Assembly (NCBI RefSeq): GCF_002933465.1
Contig: NZ_PSZE01000002.1
Coordinates: 310,001-374,000 of the forward strand
DNA: 64,000 nt
DNA from: Nocardia nova
GTDB taxonomy: Bacteria > Actinomycetota > Actinomycetes > Mycobacteriales > Mycobacteriaceae
Direction: 5' to 3'
In this document: positions 8,168 through 18,040 of the stretch, in pieces
Numbering within the stretch: position 1 is the first letter of the stretch
How the letters are laid out: each line of letters begins with the position of its first letter
The notes under the pieces: generated by a model
What the model saw: only the letters and a program-made list of their open reading frames with translations
Told to the model about the DNA's origin: nothing
Database searches by the model: none
Made by a program: the position numbers and the translations under genes

Positions 8168-9667
8168 ATGCAGCGCATCATCGGAATCGAGGTCGAGTAC
8201 GGCATCTCGACACCGACGGAACCCTCGGCGAACCCGATTCTCACGTCCACCCAGGCGGTGCTGGCCTACGCGGCGGCCGAGGGCGTACCCCGGGCCAAGC
8301 GCACGCGCTGGGACTACGAGGTGGAATCGCCGCTGCGCGATGCCCGCGGCTTCGACCTGGGCCGGCTCAACGGGCCGGCGCCGGTGATCGACGCCGACGA
8401 GGTCGGCGCGGCGAACATGATCCTCACCAACGGCGCCCGCCTCTACGTCGACCACGCCCACCCCGAATACTCGGCTCCCGAGGTCGTGGACCCGCTGGAC
8501 GCGGTGATCTGGGACAAGGCCGGTGAGCGGGTCATGGAGGCCGCCGCCCGCTATGCCTCCAGTGTGCCGGGTGCGCCGCGCATGCAGCTGTACAAGAACA
8601 ACGTCGACGGTAAGGGCGCCTCCTACGGCACCCACGAGAACTATCTGATGAACCGCGATACGCCGTTCAACCAGATCATCGTCGGCCTGACGCCGTTCTT
8701 CGCCTCCCGGCAGGTCGTCACCGGCTCGGGGCGGGTCGGCATCGGGCAGTCCGGCGACCATGCCGGATTCCAGCTGTCGCAGCGGTCGGACTACATCGAG
8801 GTCGAGGTCGGCCTGGAGACCACCCTCAAGCGCGGCATCATCAACACCCGCGACGAACCGCACGCCGACGCCGACAAGTACCGGCGCCTGCACGTGATCA
8901 TCGGCGACGCCAACCTGGCGGAATGGTCGACCTACCTGAAGGTCGGCACCACCGCGCTGGTGCTGGATCTGATCGAGGCCGGCGAGGACCTGTCGGATCT
9001 GCAGCTGGCGCGTCCGGTCACCGCCGTGCACACCATCAGCCACGACCCCAGCCTGCGTGCCACGGTCGCGCTGGTGGACGGCCGCGAACTGACCGGCCTT
9101 GCGCTGCAACGGATCTACCTCGACCGGGTGGAGAAGTTCCACGACCGCGAGGGCACCGACGACGCTCGCGTCACCGATGTGCTGGAGAAGTGGGCGCACG
9201 TGCTCGACCTGCTCGAACGCGACCCCATGGACTGTGCGCACCTACTCGACTGGCCGGCCAAGCTGCGCCTGCTCGAGGGCATGCGCAGCCGCGAGGGCCT
9301 GGGCTGGGCGGCGCCGAAACTGCACCTGATGGATCTGCAGTACTCCGATGTGCGCCTGGACAAGGGCCTCTACAACCGCCTGGTGGCGCGCGGTTCGATG
9401 GAGCGGCTGGTCTCCGAACAGCAGGTCACCGACGCGATGACCAACCCGCCGACCGACACCCGCGCCTACTTCCGGGGCGAATGCCTGCGCCGCTTCGGCG
9501 CCGATATCGCCGCGGCGAGCTGGGATTCGGTGATCTTCGACCTGGGCGGTGACTCGCTGGTCCGCATTCCCACCCTGGAGCCGCGTCGCGGGACGAAATC
9601 CCACGTCGGCAAGTTGCTCGAGGGGGCCGGTACGGCCGCCGAACTGGTCAAGCAGCTCACTTCCTGA
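8168..9667 (+). CDS. dop: Depupylase/deamidase of Pup
   Basis: A 499-aa member of the carboxylate-amine ligase-like Dop/PafA family. It starts [14 protein letters not shown], carrying the metal-binding Glu pair (EVEYG), and has the family motifs [33 protein letters not shown] and [18 protein letters not shown]. Dop deamidates the C-terminal Gln of Pup to Glu and also removes Pup from proteins. The protein keeps the Dop-specific insertion after about residue 40 ([13 protein letters not shown]). It heads the proteasome locus and is about 180 bp upstream of pup. Confidence 0.97.
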   Translation: MQRIIGIEVEYGISTPTEPSANPILTSTQAVLAYAAAEGVPRAKRTRWDYEVESPLRDARGFDLGRLNGPAPVIDADEVGAANMILTNGARLYVDHAHPEYSAPEVVDPLDAVIWDKAGERVMEAAARYASSVPGAPRMQLYKNNVDGKGASYGTHENYLMNRDTPFNQIIVGLTPFFASRQVVTGSGRVGIGQSGDHAGFQLSQRSDYIEVEVGLETTLKRGIINTRDEPHADADKYRRLHVIIGDANLAEWSTYLKVGTTALVLDLIEAGEDLSDLQLARPVTAVHTISHDPSLRATVALVDGRELTGLALQRIYLDRVEKFHDREGTDDARVTDVLEKWAHVLDLLERDPMDCAHLLDWPAKLRLLEGMRSREGLGWAAPKLHLMDLQYSDVRLDKGLYNRLVARGSMERLVSEQQVTDAMTNPPTDTRAYFRGECLRRFGADIAAASWDSVIFDLGGDSLVRIPTLEPRRGTKSHVGKLLEGAGTAAELVKQLTS

Positions 9668-9849
9668 CCAGGCGGGCGAGTCGCCGGCGGTGCGTCGGTG
9701 CCGGGGTGGCACAGCGTGCTGTGACGTTGCGGCGGGGGCACATTGCGAGGTAATCCGGCATGTTGTCACCGTCGCTGGGTAGTGTTGAGGGACGAGCATC
9801 GGAGGTTTCCGATGCTCGCCGATGATCAGTACAGAGGAGGTCGGCTGCT

Positions 9850-10044
9850 ATGGCACAAGAGCAGACCAAGCGCGCCGGTGGTGGCGACGAGGACGACGAC
9901 GCGGCCGGTGTCGAGGCCGCGGGACAGGAGCGCCGCGAAAAGCTGGCCGAGGAGACCGACGACCTGCTCGACGAGATCGACGATGTGCTCGAGGAGAACG
10001 CGGAGGACTTCGTGCGTGCCTACGTCCAGAAAGGCGGCCAGTGA
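9850..10044 (+). CDS. pup: Prokaryotic ubiquitin-like protein Pup
   Basis: A 64-aa acidic, disordered protein ending in YVQKGGQ. The terminal GGQ means it must be deamidated by Dop before ligation by PafA. The helix-forming segment [17 protein letters not shown] binds the proteasomal ATPase Mpa/ARC. A clear ribosome site (GAGGAGG, about 9834-9840) precedes the ATG. The stop overlaps the prcB start (GTGA). Confidence 0.98.
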   Translation: MAQEQTKRAGGGDEDDDAAGVEAAGQERREKLAEETDDLLDEIDDVLEENAEDFVRAYVQKGGQ

Positions 10045-10889
10045 CATCAGGTGACCCCTTGCGGCTCCACATGGGGTACGCCCTCTCGTCATTCTCCGAA
10101 TATCTGCGGGAAAACGCGCCGGAATTGTTGCCGGGCAACGGTTTCGGGCGCGCGTCCGGCGGCAACGGCTCGGCCGGGGACCTGGCGCCGCACGGCACCA
10201 CCATCGTCGCGGTGACCTACCGCGGCGGTGTGCTGATCGCCGGCGACCGCCGGGCCACCCAGGGCAACCTGCTGGCCAGCCGCGATATGGAGAAGGTGTA
10301 CATCACCGACACCTTCTCCGCGGCCGGTATCGCCGGTACCGCGGGCGTGGCGGTCGAGATGATCCGCCTGTTCGCGGTGGAGCTGGAGTACTACGAGAAG
10401 ATCGAGGGCGTTCCGCTGACCTTCGACGGTAAGGCCAACAAACTGTCGAAGATGGTCCGCGACAATCTACCCGCGGCACTGCAGGGCCTGGCGGTGGTGC
10501 CGATCCTGGTCGGTTACGACCTCGAGGCTACCGATCCGGAGCGGGCCGGCCGCATCGTGTCCTACGACGTGGTCGGCGGCCGCAGCGAAGAGCGCTTCGG
10601 CTACACCGCCACCGGTTCGGGCTCGATGTTCGCCAAGTCGTCGTTGAAGAAGACCTACAGCCGCGATATGGACGAGGACCGCGCCCTGCGCGTCGCCGTC
10701 GAATCGCTGCTGGACGCCTCCGACGACGACACCGCCACCGGTGGCCCGGATCTGCAGCGCGGTATCTTCCCGACGGCGATCGCCATCAATGCCGAAGGGG
10801 CGCTGGAGGTTTCGGACGAGCGACTCGAGCAGATCGCGCGCTCGATCGTCGACGAGCGGATGGCCGAAGAAGGGAGTGCGCGTCCATGA
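10041..10889 (+). CDS. prcB: Proteasome subunit beta, precursor
   Basis: A 282-aa precursor. Self-cleavage should occur between HG and TTIVAVTY, making Thr53 the catalytic nucleophile after removal of a 52-residue propeptide. Mature-domain motifs [14 protein letters not shown] and [12 protein letters not shown] are those of the 20S beta subunit. The GTG at 10041 overlaps the pup stop, and the stop overlaps the prcA ATG. The protein forms the inner rings of the Pup-proteasome in the cytoplasm. Confidence 0.97.
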   Translation: MTSGDPLRLHMGYALSSFSEYLRENAPELLPGNGFGRASGGNGSAGDLAPHGTTIVAVTYRGGVLIAGDRRATQGNLLASRDMEKVYITDTFSAAGIAGTAGVAVEMIRLFAVELEYYEKIEGVPLTFDGKANKLSKMVRDNLPAALQGLAVVPILVGYDLEATDPERAGRIVSYDVVGGRSEERFGYTATGSGSMFAKSSLKKTYSRDMDEDRALRVAVESLLDASDDDTATGGPDLQRGIFPTAIAINAEGALEVSDERLEQIARSIVDERMAEEGSARP

Positions 10890-11668
10890 CACTGCCGTAC
10901 TACGCGTCGGCCGAACAGATCATGCGCGACAAGACCGAACTTGCGCGCAAAGGCATCGCCCGGGGACGCAGTGTCGTGGTGCTGGTGTACGACAAGGGTG
11001 TGCTGTTCGTCGCCGAGAACCCCTCGGCGACGCTGCACAAGGTGAGCGAACTCTACGACCGCATCGGATTCGCCGCGGTCGGCAAGTACAACGAGTTCGA
11101 AAGTCTGCGTCGTGGTGGGATCCTGCAGGCCGACCTGCGTGGATACCAGTACGACCGGCGAGATGTGACCGGGCGGGCGCTGGCGAACATGTACGCGTCC
11201 ACCCTGGGCACGATCTTCACCGACCAGCTCAAGCCCTACGAGGTCGAGATCTGCATCGGTGAGGTCGGCTATCCGGAGCAGGCGTCGAATTCGGTCCTGT
11301 ACCGGATCAACTTCGACGGCTCGATTGTCGACGAGCGCGACTTCGTGGTGATGGGCGGCAATACCGACCCGATCAGCACCGCGCTCAAGGACACCTACCA
11401 GCCGGGCGTGGAATTGCGGGCCGCGATCCGCACCGCCGTGGACGCCCTGCAGAAGGCGTCGCCGGACAACAGCGAGAAGGACAAGCGCGGTATCGCGGTG
11501 TCCTCGCTGGAGGTGGCGACCCTGGAGCAGGCCCGCCCGCGCCGGGCCTTCCGCCGCATTCCGCACGCCGCGCTGGAGACGCTGCTCTCCGCCGACGGCG
11601 CGGCGAGTGCGGGCGAGGAGAACGCCGAACCGGAGACGCCCTCCGCCGGCGACCCCTCCAACCCGTAA
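10886..11668 (+). CDS. prcA: Proteasome subunit alpha
   Basis: A 260-aa 20S alpha subunit: N-terminal gate segment [23 protein letters not shown], then [19 protein letters not shown] and [13 protein letters not shown]. The C-terminal 30 residues are an acidic, disordered tail typical of actinobacterial PrcA. The start overlaps prcB by 4 nt. A strong hairpin 24 bp after the stop probably ends the pup-prcBA transcript. Confidence 0.97.
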   Translation: MTLPYYASAEQIMRDKTELARKGIARGRSVVVLVYDKGVLFVAENPSATLHKVSELYDRIGFAAVGKYNEFESLRRGGILQADLRGYQYDRRDVTGRALANMYASTLGTIFTDQLKPYEVEICIGEVGYPEQASNSVLYRINFDGSIVDERDFVVMGGNTDPISTALKDTYQPGVELRAAIRTAVDALQKASPDNSEKDKRGIAVSSLEVATLEQARPRRAFRRIPHAALETLLSADGAASAGEENAEPETPSAGDPSNP

Positions 11669-11692
11669 GCACTGGTAGCGGCTTCGAACGAG

Positions 11693-11733
11693 ACGCCCGG
11701 CCCGACCCCCGCGCAGCGGGTCGGGCCGGGCGT
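11693..11733 (+). terminator. Strong hairpin terminator after prcA
   Basis: Perfect 16-bp inverted repeat (arms 11693-11708 and 11718-11733, 9-nt loop) 24 bp beyond the prcA stop. The U-tract is short (GTTAT). It separates pup-prcBA from pafA; the rest of the 322-bp gap (11669-11990) shows no gene and must hold the pafA promoter. Confidence 0.8.
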
Positions 11734-11990
11734 TATCGTGCTGCGGTAGCGCGACACCTTGTGAACATGTGCTCCGACCTGCGGATTTGTGCCGGTAGCG
11801 TGGCCGGGCGCCCGTTGCGGACGCGAGGCGGGGCAAAGAGCGGGTGCCCGGCGACGAGGTCCGGAGGCCGTAAACCCCGGTGTCGGCGGCGTCGGCGCCG
11901 TCGGGCACCGCCCATATTGTTGTGAACCCGTATACAACCGCTTGCTCGCACAGCCACTTTCGCCGTTCGCTTTGCCGTAATGTCGATGGT

Positions 11991-13349
11991 GTGCAGCGAC
12001 GAATTATGGGGATCGAGACCGAGTTCGGGGTGACGTGCACGTTCCACGGTCACCGTCGGTTGAGTCCTGACGAGGTGGCCCGGTATCTGTTCCGCCGGGT
12101 GGTGTCCTGGGGCCGTAGTTCGAACGTATTTCTCCGCAACGGAGCGCGGCTCTATCTCGATGTCGGTTCCCATCCGGAGTATGCGACGGCCGAATGTGAC
12201 TCGCTGGTTCAGCTGGTCACCCACGATCGCGCGGGTGAGCGGGTGCTCGAGGAGTTGCTGATCGATGCCGAGCAGCGCTTGGCGGAGGAGGGGATCGGCG
12301 GTGACATCTATCTGTTCAAGAACAACACCGATTCGGCGGGCAACTCCTACGGCTGCCACGAGAACTTCCTCGTGGTGCGGGCCGGCGAGTTCTCCCGGAT
12401 CTCGGATGTGCTGTTGCCGTTCCTGGTGACCAGGCAGCTGATCTGCGGTGCCGGAAAGATCCTGCAGACGCCGAAGGCGGCTACGTTCTGCCTGTCGCAG
12501 CGGGCCGAGCACATCTGGGAGGGGGTGTCGTCGGCGACCACGCGGTCGCGGCCGATCATCAACACTCGTGATGAGCCGCATGCCGACGCGGAGAAGTACC
12601 GCCGCCTGCATGTGATCGTCGGCGACTCGAATATGGCCGAACCCACCACCATGCTGAAGGTGGGCACCGCGGCGCTGGTGCTGGAGATGATCGAGGCCGG
12701 GGTGTCGTTCCGCGATTTCGCGCTGGACAATCCGATCCGAGCGATCCGCGAGGTCAGCCACGATCTGACCGGCCGGCGACCGGTGCGGCTGGCGGGTGGC
12801 CGCCAGGCCAGCGCGCTCGACATCCAGCGTGAGTACTACGCCCGCGCGGTCGAGCATCTGCGCAATCGCGAGCGCGATCCGCAGGTGGACGCCGTGGTGG
12901 ACCTGTGGGGCCGCACGCTCGACGCGGTCGAGGCGCAGGATTTCGCGAAGGTCGACACCGAGATCGACTGGGTGATCAAGCGCAAGCTGTTCCAGCGCTA
13001 CCAGGACCGGTACTCGATGGAGTTGTCGGATCCGAAGATCGCTCAGCTGGATCTGGCCTATCACGACATCAAGCGCGGTCGCGGAGTGTTCGATCTGCTG
13101 CAGCGCAAGGGTCTGGTCAAGCGGGTCACCGAGGACGAGGCGGTCGATGCGGCGGTGACGACGCCGCCACAGACGACGCGGGCCAAATTGCGCGGTGATT
13201 TCATCACCGCCGCGCAGGAGGCGGGCCGCGATTTCACCGTCGACTGGGTGCATCTGAAGCTGAACGATCAGGCGCAGCGCACGGTCTTGTGCAAGGACCC
13301 GTTCCGATCCGTGGACGAGCGCGTGGATCGGTTGATCGCCTCGATGTGA
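11991..13349 (+). CDS. pafA: Pup-protein ligase
   Basis: A 452-aa Dop/PafA-family ligase, the same length as M. tuberculosis PafA. It starts with GTG as [14 protein letters not shown] (metal-binding Glu in ETEFG) and has [33 protein letters not shown] and [18 protein letters not shown]. It lacks the Dop-specific N-terminal loop seen in the gene at 8168, which separates ligase from depupylase. It joins the C-terminal Glu of Pup to substrate lysines using ATP. Confidence 0.97.
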   Translation: MQRRIMGIETEFGVTCTFHGHRRLSPDEVARYLFRRVVSWGRSSNVFLRNGARLYLDVGSHPEYATAECDSLVQLVTHDRAGERVLEELLIDAEQRLAEEGIGGDIYLFKNNTDSAGNSYGCHENFLVVRAGEFSRISDVLLPFLVTRQLICGAGKILQTPKAATFCLSQRAEHIWEGVSSATTRSRPIINTRDEPHADAEKYRRLHVIVGDSNMAEPTTMLKVGTAALVLEMIEAGVSFRDFALDNPIRAIREVSHDLTGRRPVRLAGGRQASALDIQREYYARAVEHLRNRERDPQVDAVVDLWGRTLDAVEAQDFAKVDTEIDWVIKRKLFQRYQDRYSMELSDPKIAQLDLAYHDIKRGRGVFDLLQRKGLVKRVTEDEAVDAAVTTPPQTTRAKLRGDFITAAQEAGRDFTVDWVHLKLNDQAQRTVLCKDPFRSVDERVDRLIASM

Positions 13350-13467
13350 GGTGTCTACCCCGCGGCGATCCGCGGGGCCGGTCGATCCGGATTCCGGCAG
13401 CGCTATCCCGGCGCGGATCGGTGCGGTGGTGCACCGTCGTTCCGGGAGTCCGATTACTCTGTGTCGG

Positions 13468-14463
13468 GTGGCGATTTCCAAGGTCGAGCGGCTGATGAAT
13501 CTGGTGATCGCGCTGCTGTCGACCCGGCAGTTCCTGACCGCGGAACGCATTCGCGACAGCGTCGCCGGCTACGAGGAGTCGGCCAGCGACGAAGCGTTCA
13601 GCCGAATGTTCGAGCGCGACAAGAACGAACTGCGGGATCTGGGGATTCCGCTGGAGGTCGGCCCGGTGGGCCGGTTTTCCGGGCAGGAGGGGTACCGCAT
13701 CAATCGCGATGCCTACGAACTGCCCGATATCGACCTGACCAGCGCGGAAGCGGCGGCGGTCGCGGTGGCGGTGCAGTTGTGGGAGTCCCCGGAGCTGGCC
13801 AGCGCCGCCGAGAGCGCGGTGCTCAAATTGCGGGCCGCCGGTGTGCACGTCGACGCGGAGGCGGCCTCGGCGTCGGTGCCCGCGGTGCCGGCGCGCACTC
13901 GCGGCTCGGAAGCCGCGCTGGGCAAGCTGCTGGCGGCTATCGACGCGGGGCGTGCGGTGCGATTCGAGCATCGCGTCACCCACAACGCGCCGTACACCAC
14001 GCGCGATGTCGAGCCGTGGGGTGTGGTGACCCGGCACGGCCGCTGGTATCTGGTCGGCCACGACCGTGACCGGGACGCGGTGCGGACCTTCCGGTTGTCG
14101 CGGATCGGGGCGGACGTGGAGGTGTACGGGCCCGAGAACGCCGTGCGCAAACCGGCGGATGTGGATCTGCGTCGGATCGTGGCGCGGGTGACGGGTGCGG
14201 CGCCGGTGAGCGGATCGGCGACGGTGTGGGTGGCGCAGGGCCGTGGGCAGGAGATCCGCCGGCTGGGTGTGGTGATCGCCGAGGAGACGGTCGCCGGTCG
14301 CCCGGGGTCGGTGGTGGAGGTGCCGGTGCGGTCGCGGGACTGGCTGGCGCGGCTGATCACCGGTCTCGGCCCGGATGCGCTGGTGCTGGCGCCGGAGGAT
14401 CTGCGCGCCGATGTGATCGCGCGGCTGCGGTCGGTACTGGAACGGACGGAGGTGTCGGCATGA
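13468..14463 (+). CDS. pafB: WYL-domain transcriptional activator subunit PafB
   Basis: A 331-aa WYL protein: an N-terminal winged HTH (MNLVIALLSTRQFLTAERIR), a central WYL domain with RHGRWYLVGHDRDRDAVRTFRLSRI, and a C-terminal WCX domain. With PafC it activates the RecA/LexA-independent DNA-damage response in mycobacteria. Start is the GTG at 13468 (VAISKVERL), giving the family's length. The stop overlaps a 15-codon ORF that in turn overlaps pafC. Confidence 0.94.
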   Translation: MAISKVERLMNLVIALLSTRQFLTAERIRDSVAGYEESASDEAFSRMFERDKNELRDLGIPLEVGPVGRFSGQEGYRINRDAYELPDIDLTSAEAAAVAVAVQLWESPELASAAESAVLKLRAAGVHVDAEAASASVPAVPARTRGSEAALGKLLAAIDAGRAVRFEHRVTHNAPYTTRDVEPWGVVTRHGRWYLVGHDRDRDAVRTFRLSRIGADVEVYGPENAVRKPADVDLRRIVARVTGAAPVSGSATVWVAQGRGQEIRRLGVVIAEETVAGRPGSVVEVPVRSRDWLARLITGLGPDALVLAPEDLRADVIARLRSVLERTEVSA

Positions 14464-14507
14464 GACGCGCGAGCGTCGCAACGGCCCGGGCGGGGGTGCG
14501 GCGATGA
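14460..14507 (+). other. 15-codon micro-ORF bridging pafB and pafC
   Basis: ATG at 14460 overlaps the pafB stop (ATGA), and after 15 codons its stop (14505-14507) overlaps the pafC ATG (ATGA at 14504). It thus spans the 40-bp gap exactly, allowing termination-reinitiation from pafB to pafC. The peptide is basic (four Arg at or near the end) and resembles nothing known to me. No protein function is claimed. Confidence 0.4.
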
Positions 14508-15508
14508 GCAGCCGATTGTCGACGCGGCTGTCCCGGCTGCTGAATATGGTCCCGTACTTCCTCGCGAATCCGGGGATCAGTGCGCCCGAGGCGGCCGCGG
14601 AACTCGGTGTCAGCACCAAACAGCTGATGAGCGACCTCAATCAGCTGTGGATGTGCGGACTGCCCGGCTATGGTCCCGGCGATCTGATCGATCTGTCGTT
14701 CTCCGAGGAGAGCATCGAGGTCACCTTCTCCGCCGGTATCGAGCGGCCGCTGCGGCTGACCTCGATCGAGGCGACGGCGCTGCTGGTGGCCCTGCGGTCG
14801 ATCGCGGATCTGCCGGGCATGGTCGATCCGACGGCCGCCCGGTCGGCCACCGCCAAGATCGAATCCGCTATCTCCGGCGAGGCCGGGCATCGCAGCGAAC
14901 CCGACACCGCGGAGCCGGTCGAGGCGCCGGCGGTGACCACGGTGCGGTCCGCGCTGGCCGACGGGCGTGCGCTGCGGCTGGTGTACTACTCGGCGAGCCG
15001 GGATGTGGTGTCCGAGCGTGTCGTCGATCCGATCCGAATCGTACTGGTGGACAACAACTCCTACTTGCAGGCGTGGTGCCGGCAGGCGGAGGGGGTGCGG
15101 CTGTTTCGGTTCGACCGGATCGAGGAGGCCGCCGAACTCGACGAGCCGGCGAACCCGCCCAGCCACGCCACCGAGGAGTCCGCGGGGCTCGACCTGTTCT
15201 CCGACGATCCGGCGGTTGCCTTGGCGCGCTTGCGGATTCGTGCCGACTACGGGTGGGTGCTGGATCAGTATCCGATGCATCCGGTGGTGGTGCATCCCGA
15301 CGGCAGCGTCGAGGCGACCATGCGGTTCGCCACGCTGGGCTGGATCGCGCGACTGCTGCTCGGTTTCGGTTCCGGTGTCACTGTGCTGGGACCGCCCGAG
15401 CTGGTGAGCGCGGTGCGAGAACGTTCGGCCGCGGCGCTGGCCGCCTACGACCACGTCGGCGATCTCGGATATGACCGGAACATGGTCGAGGAGGTCGGGC
15501 CCGCGTGA
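14504..15508 (+). CDS. pafC: WYL-domain transcriptional activator subunit PafC
   Basis: A 334-aa WYL protein with an N-terminal HTH (NPGISAPEAAAELGVSTKQLMSDLNQLW), a central WYL-type core (RVVDPIRIVLVDNNSYLQAWCRQAEGVRLFRFDRIE) and a WCX domain. It pairs with PafB to control DNA-damage genes. The stop overlaps the next GTG (GTGA at 15505), so a ketopantoate-reductase-like gene is in the same operon. Confidence 0.94.
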   Translation: MSSRLSTRLSRLLNMVPYFLANPGISAPEAAAELGVSTKQLMSDLNQLWMCGLPGYGPGDLIDLSFSEESIEVTFSAGIERPLRLTSIEATALLVALRSIADLPGMVDPTAARSATAKIESAISGEAGHRSEPDTAEPVEAPAVTTVRSALADGRALRLVYYSASRDVVSERVVDPIRIVLVDNNSYLQAWCRQAEGVRLFRFDRIEEAAELDEPANPPSHATEESAGLDLFSDDPAVALARLRIRADYGWVLDQYPMHPVVVHPDGSVEATMRFATLGWIARLLLGFGSGVTVLGPPELVSAVRERSAAALAAYDHVGDLGYDRNMVEEVGPA

Positions 15509-16548
15509 CGTTCCGGGTGACGGTGCTCGGCGCCGGAAGTATCGGTCTGTTCGTCGGTGGCAAACTCGCCGCCGCCGGCGCGGAGGTGAGTTTCGTCGGC
15601 CGCCCGCGGCTGCTGGACGAGATCGGCGCCCACGGTCTGCGGCTGACCGATCTGGACGGCGGCGACGAGCGCGTCGCGGCGAGCGGTTTCCGCACCGAGA
15701 CCGAACCGGGCAGCGCCGCCACCGCCGATCTGGTGCTGGTCACCGTGAAATCGGCGCAGACCGTCCAGGCCGCGGCACAGCTGCGCGATCGGGTGCGCGC
15801 GGACACGGTGGTGATCAGCCTGCAGAACGGCGTCGGCAACGATGCGGCGATCCAGCAGGTGCTGCCCACGGCGGTGGTCTCGGCGGGCATGGTGATGTTC
15901 AATGTCGTCCACAGCGGTCCGGGCCATTTCCATCGCGGCACCGACGGCACCGTGGCGGTGGCCGACGATCCGGCGGTGTCCCGATTCGCGCCGCTGTTCG
16001 AGCGGGCCGGGTTGCCCTTGGACCGCCGTTCCGATCTGCGTCGGGTGCAGTGGGCCAAGCTGCTGCTCAACCTCAACAACGCGATCAACGCGCTGTCGGG
16101 CCGGGCGCTGCGCGAGGAATTGGCCACCCGCGACTACCGGCGTTGCCTGGCGCTGGCGCAGGGGGAGGCACTCGCGGTGATGCGGCGCGCCCGGATCCGT
16201 CCCGCGCGATTGACCGTCCTGCCGCCGCGTGTGATGGCCCGTCTGCTGACCGTTCCCGATGGCGTCTTCGAGCGGGTGGCCGGACGGGTGCTCGCGGTGG
16301 ACCCGATGGCGCGCTCGTCGATGGCCGACGATCTGGCGCTGGGCCGGCGCACCGAAATCGATTGGCTCTGCGGGGAGATCGTCGAGCTGGGCCGGATGGT
16401 GGCCGTGCCTACCCCGGTGAACGCGCGACTGGTCGCCTTGATACGTGCCGCCGAGAACGGCGACGAACGCCGCTGGAGCGGTCCCGACCTGCTCGCGGAG
16501 CTGCGCGGGGCATCGACCGCCGAGGCGACGGGACCGCTGTCACGCTGA
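15505..16548 (+). CDS. 2-dehydropantoate 2-reductase family protein (PanE/ApbA)
   Basis: A 347-aa protein with the N-terminal NADP-binding motif VLGAGSIGLFVGGKLA and the ApbA features LVTVKSAQT, QNGVGN and KLLLNLNNAINAL. It would reduce ketopantoate to pantoate for CoA synthesis, but this family includes paralogues of unknown substrate. The start overlaps pafC (GTGA). Placement downstream of PafBC is not explained by the pathway; it may be simple co-transcription. Confidence 0.82.
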   Translation: MTFRVTVLGAGSIGLFVGGKLAAAGAEVSFVGRPRLLDEIGAHGLRLTDLDGGDERVAASGFRTETEPGSAATADLVLVTVKSAQTVQAAAQLRDRVRADTVVISLQNGVGNDAAIQQVLPTAVVSAGMVMFNVVHSGPGHFHRGTDGTVAVADDPAVSRFAPLFERAGLPLDRRSDLRRVQWAKLLLNLNNAINALSGRALREELATRDYRRCLALAQGEALAVMRRARIRPARLTVLPPRVMARLLTVPDGVFERVAGRVLAVDPMARSSMADDLALGRRTEIDWLCGEIVELGRMVAVPTPVNARLVALIRAAENGDERRWSGPDLLAELRGASTAEATGPLSR

Positions 16549-16646
16549 CCTGGCGCCATCTCGCCGATCCGACGAGTGACGACGCGCGTCGGCGCCGCGT
16601 CGGGGTCCGGTAGCATCGGACATACCACAGTCTTGGGAGGTTTTCG

Positions 16647-16937
16647 ATGGGTTCATTGAGCCCGACGCACTGGCTCATCATTGCGTTGGTGATCCTGCTG
16701 CTGTTCGGCGCCAAGCGGCTGCCCGACGCCGCCCGGGGTCTCGGACGTTCCTTGCGCATCTTCAAGAGCGAGATGAGCGAGATGCATTCCGAGGGCTCGG
16801 CGAACGCGGGTTCTGCGAACACGGGGTCGGCGAACGCGTCCGGCACCGCGCAGCAGTCGGCGCCCGCGGCCGAACTGCCGCCTGCCCAGCCGGTGAATCC
16901 GGCCCCGCAGGCCGACAAGGATCGTCACACGGCCTGA
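16647..16937 (+). CDS. tatA: Sec-independent translocase TatA
   Basis: A 96-aa TatA: a short N-terminal membrane helix ([20 protein letters not shown]) with the FGxxRLPD hinge, an amphipathic helix ([11 protein letters not shown]), and an Ala/Ser/Pro-rich tail. There are three near-identical SAN(A/T)GSAN units after residue 50. It forms the twin-arginine pore in the cytoplasmic membrane with TatC, which follows. A ribosome site GGGAGG lies 8 nt before the ATG. Confidence 0.96.
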   Translation: MGSLSPTHWLIIALVILLLFGAKRLPDAARGLGRSLRIFKSEMSEMHSEGSANAGSANTGSANASGTAQQSAPAAELPPAQPVNPAPQADKDRHTA

Positions 16938-17048
16938 TCCGGTCCGTCTCGAGGCCGTCACCCCGGCAACGCCCGCGGGGTGGCGGTGCGATGGCGGTTG
17001 GGCGTTTCATCCGGATCCGGCCAGGTGATCAGCGAGGCAGTCACATCC

Positions 17049-18038
17049 ATGCGCATTCCGTTCGACCCCCGCCGTAGCCGGCGCAGGACGAATCCCGACG
17101 GCACTATGTCGTTGGTCGAACATCTGCAAGAGTTGCGTTCGCGACTGTTGAAGTCGTTGCTGGCGGTGGCGCTGACCACGGTGCTCGGATTCCTCTGGTA
17201 CTCGCATTCGTTCTTCGGCGTCGAAAGCCTGGGCGATCTGCTGCGCGGCCCGTACTGTTCGCTGCCGCCGGAACATCGTGCGCAATTGACCTCCGACGGT
17301 GCCTGTCGGCTGCTGGCCACCGCACCGTTCGAACAGTTCATGCTGCGGTTCAAGGTCGCCTTCACCGCGGGTGTGGTGATGGCCTGCCCGATCTGGTTGT
17401 ACCAGCTGTGGGCATTCGTGACGCCCGGCCTGTACGCGAAGGAGCGCAAGTACGCGATCAGCTTCGTCGCCTCCGGTGTGGTGCTGTTCGTCACCGGCGC
17501 GGTGCTCGCGTACTGGGTGGTGGCGCACGCGCTGAGCTTCCTGATGGGAATCGGCAGCAATGTGCAGATCACCGCGCTGAGCGGTAGTCAGTATTTCGGG
17601 TTCATCATCAAGCTACTGATAATCTTCGGCGTCAGTTTCGAGACACCGCTGCTGATCATCGGGCTGAACATGGTGGGCGTACTGACCTATGAGCGGCTCA
17701 AGAAGTGGCGCCGCGGCATGATCTTCGGGTTGTTCGTCTTCGCCGCGATCGTCACCCCGCAGGATCCCTTCTCGATGCTGGCGCTGGCCGCCGCGCTCAC
17801 CGTGTTGTTCGAGGTGGCGGTGCAGATCGCCCGGCTCAACGACCGCCGCCGCGCGCGCCGAGGCGACAATTGGGGCGCATTGTCCGACGACGAGGCCTCC
17901 CCGCTGGCCGGACCCGACGATCTGGACGGCGTGAGCCCGGTGGAGCCCGCCCGCCCGGTGACGGCGAGCGGACCGGTGTCGGCCGAGCCCGCGCCGAAAA
18001 CTCCGCGCCCGGTGTCGGACTACTCCGATACCCTCTGA
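17049..18038 (+). CDS. tatC: Sec-independent translocase TatC
   Basis: A 329-aa polytopic protein with six membrane segments. Landmarks are the N-terminal [51 protein letters not shown], the Glu in VSFETPLLI, and [12 protein letters not shown]. It recognises twin-arginine signal peptides. I chose the ATG at 17049, which keeps a basic N-terminal tail; an upstream in-frame ATG at 16980 adds 23 residues without family resemblance. The C-terminal 60 residues are a disordered Pro/Ala tail. Confidence 0.95.
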   Translation: MRIPFDPRRSRRRTNPDGTMSLVEHLQELRSRLLKSLLAVALTTVLGFLWYSHSFFGVESLGDLLRGPYCSLPPEHRAQLTSDGACRLLATAPFEQFMLRFKVAFTAGVVMACPIWLYQLWAFVTPGLYAKERKYAISFVASGVVLFVTGAVLAYWVVAHALSFLMGIGSNVQITALSGSQYFGFIIKLLIIFGVSFETPLLIIGLNMVGVLTYERLKKWRRGMIFGLFVFAAIVTPQDPFSMLALAAALTVLFEVAVQIARLNDRRRARRGDNWGALSDDEASPLAGPDDLDGVSPVEPARPVTASGPVSAEPAPKTPRPVSDYSDTL

Positions 18039-18040
18039 GC

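Noticed and set aside
11733-13550. 605-aa ORF antisense to pafA
   Set aside because: Shadow of pafA; no recognisable motif and biased composition.
17705-18040. N-terminal extension of helY
   Set aside because: Out-of-frame reading of tatC; family N-terminus begins at the GTG 18041.
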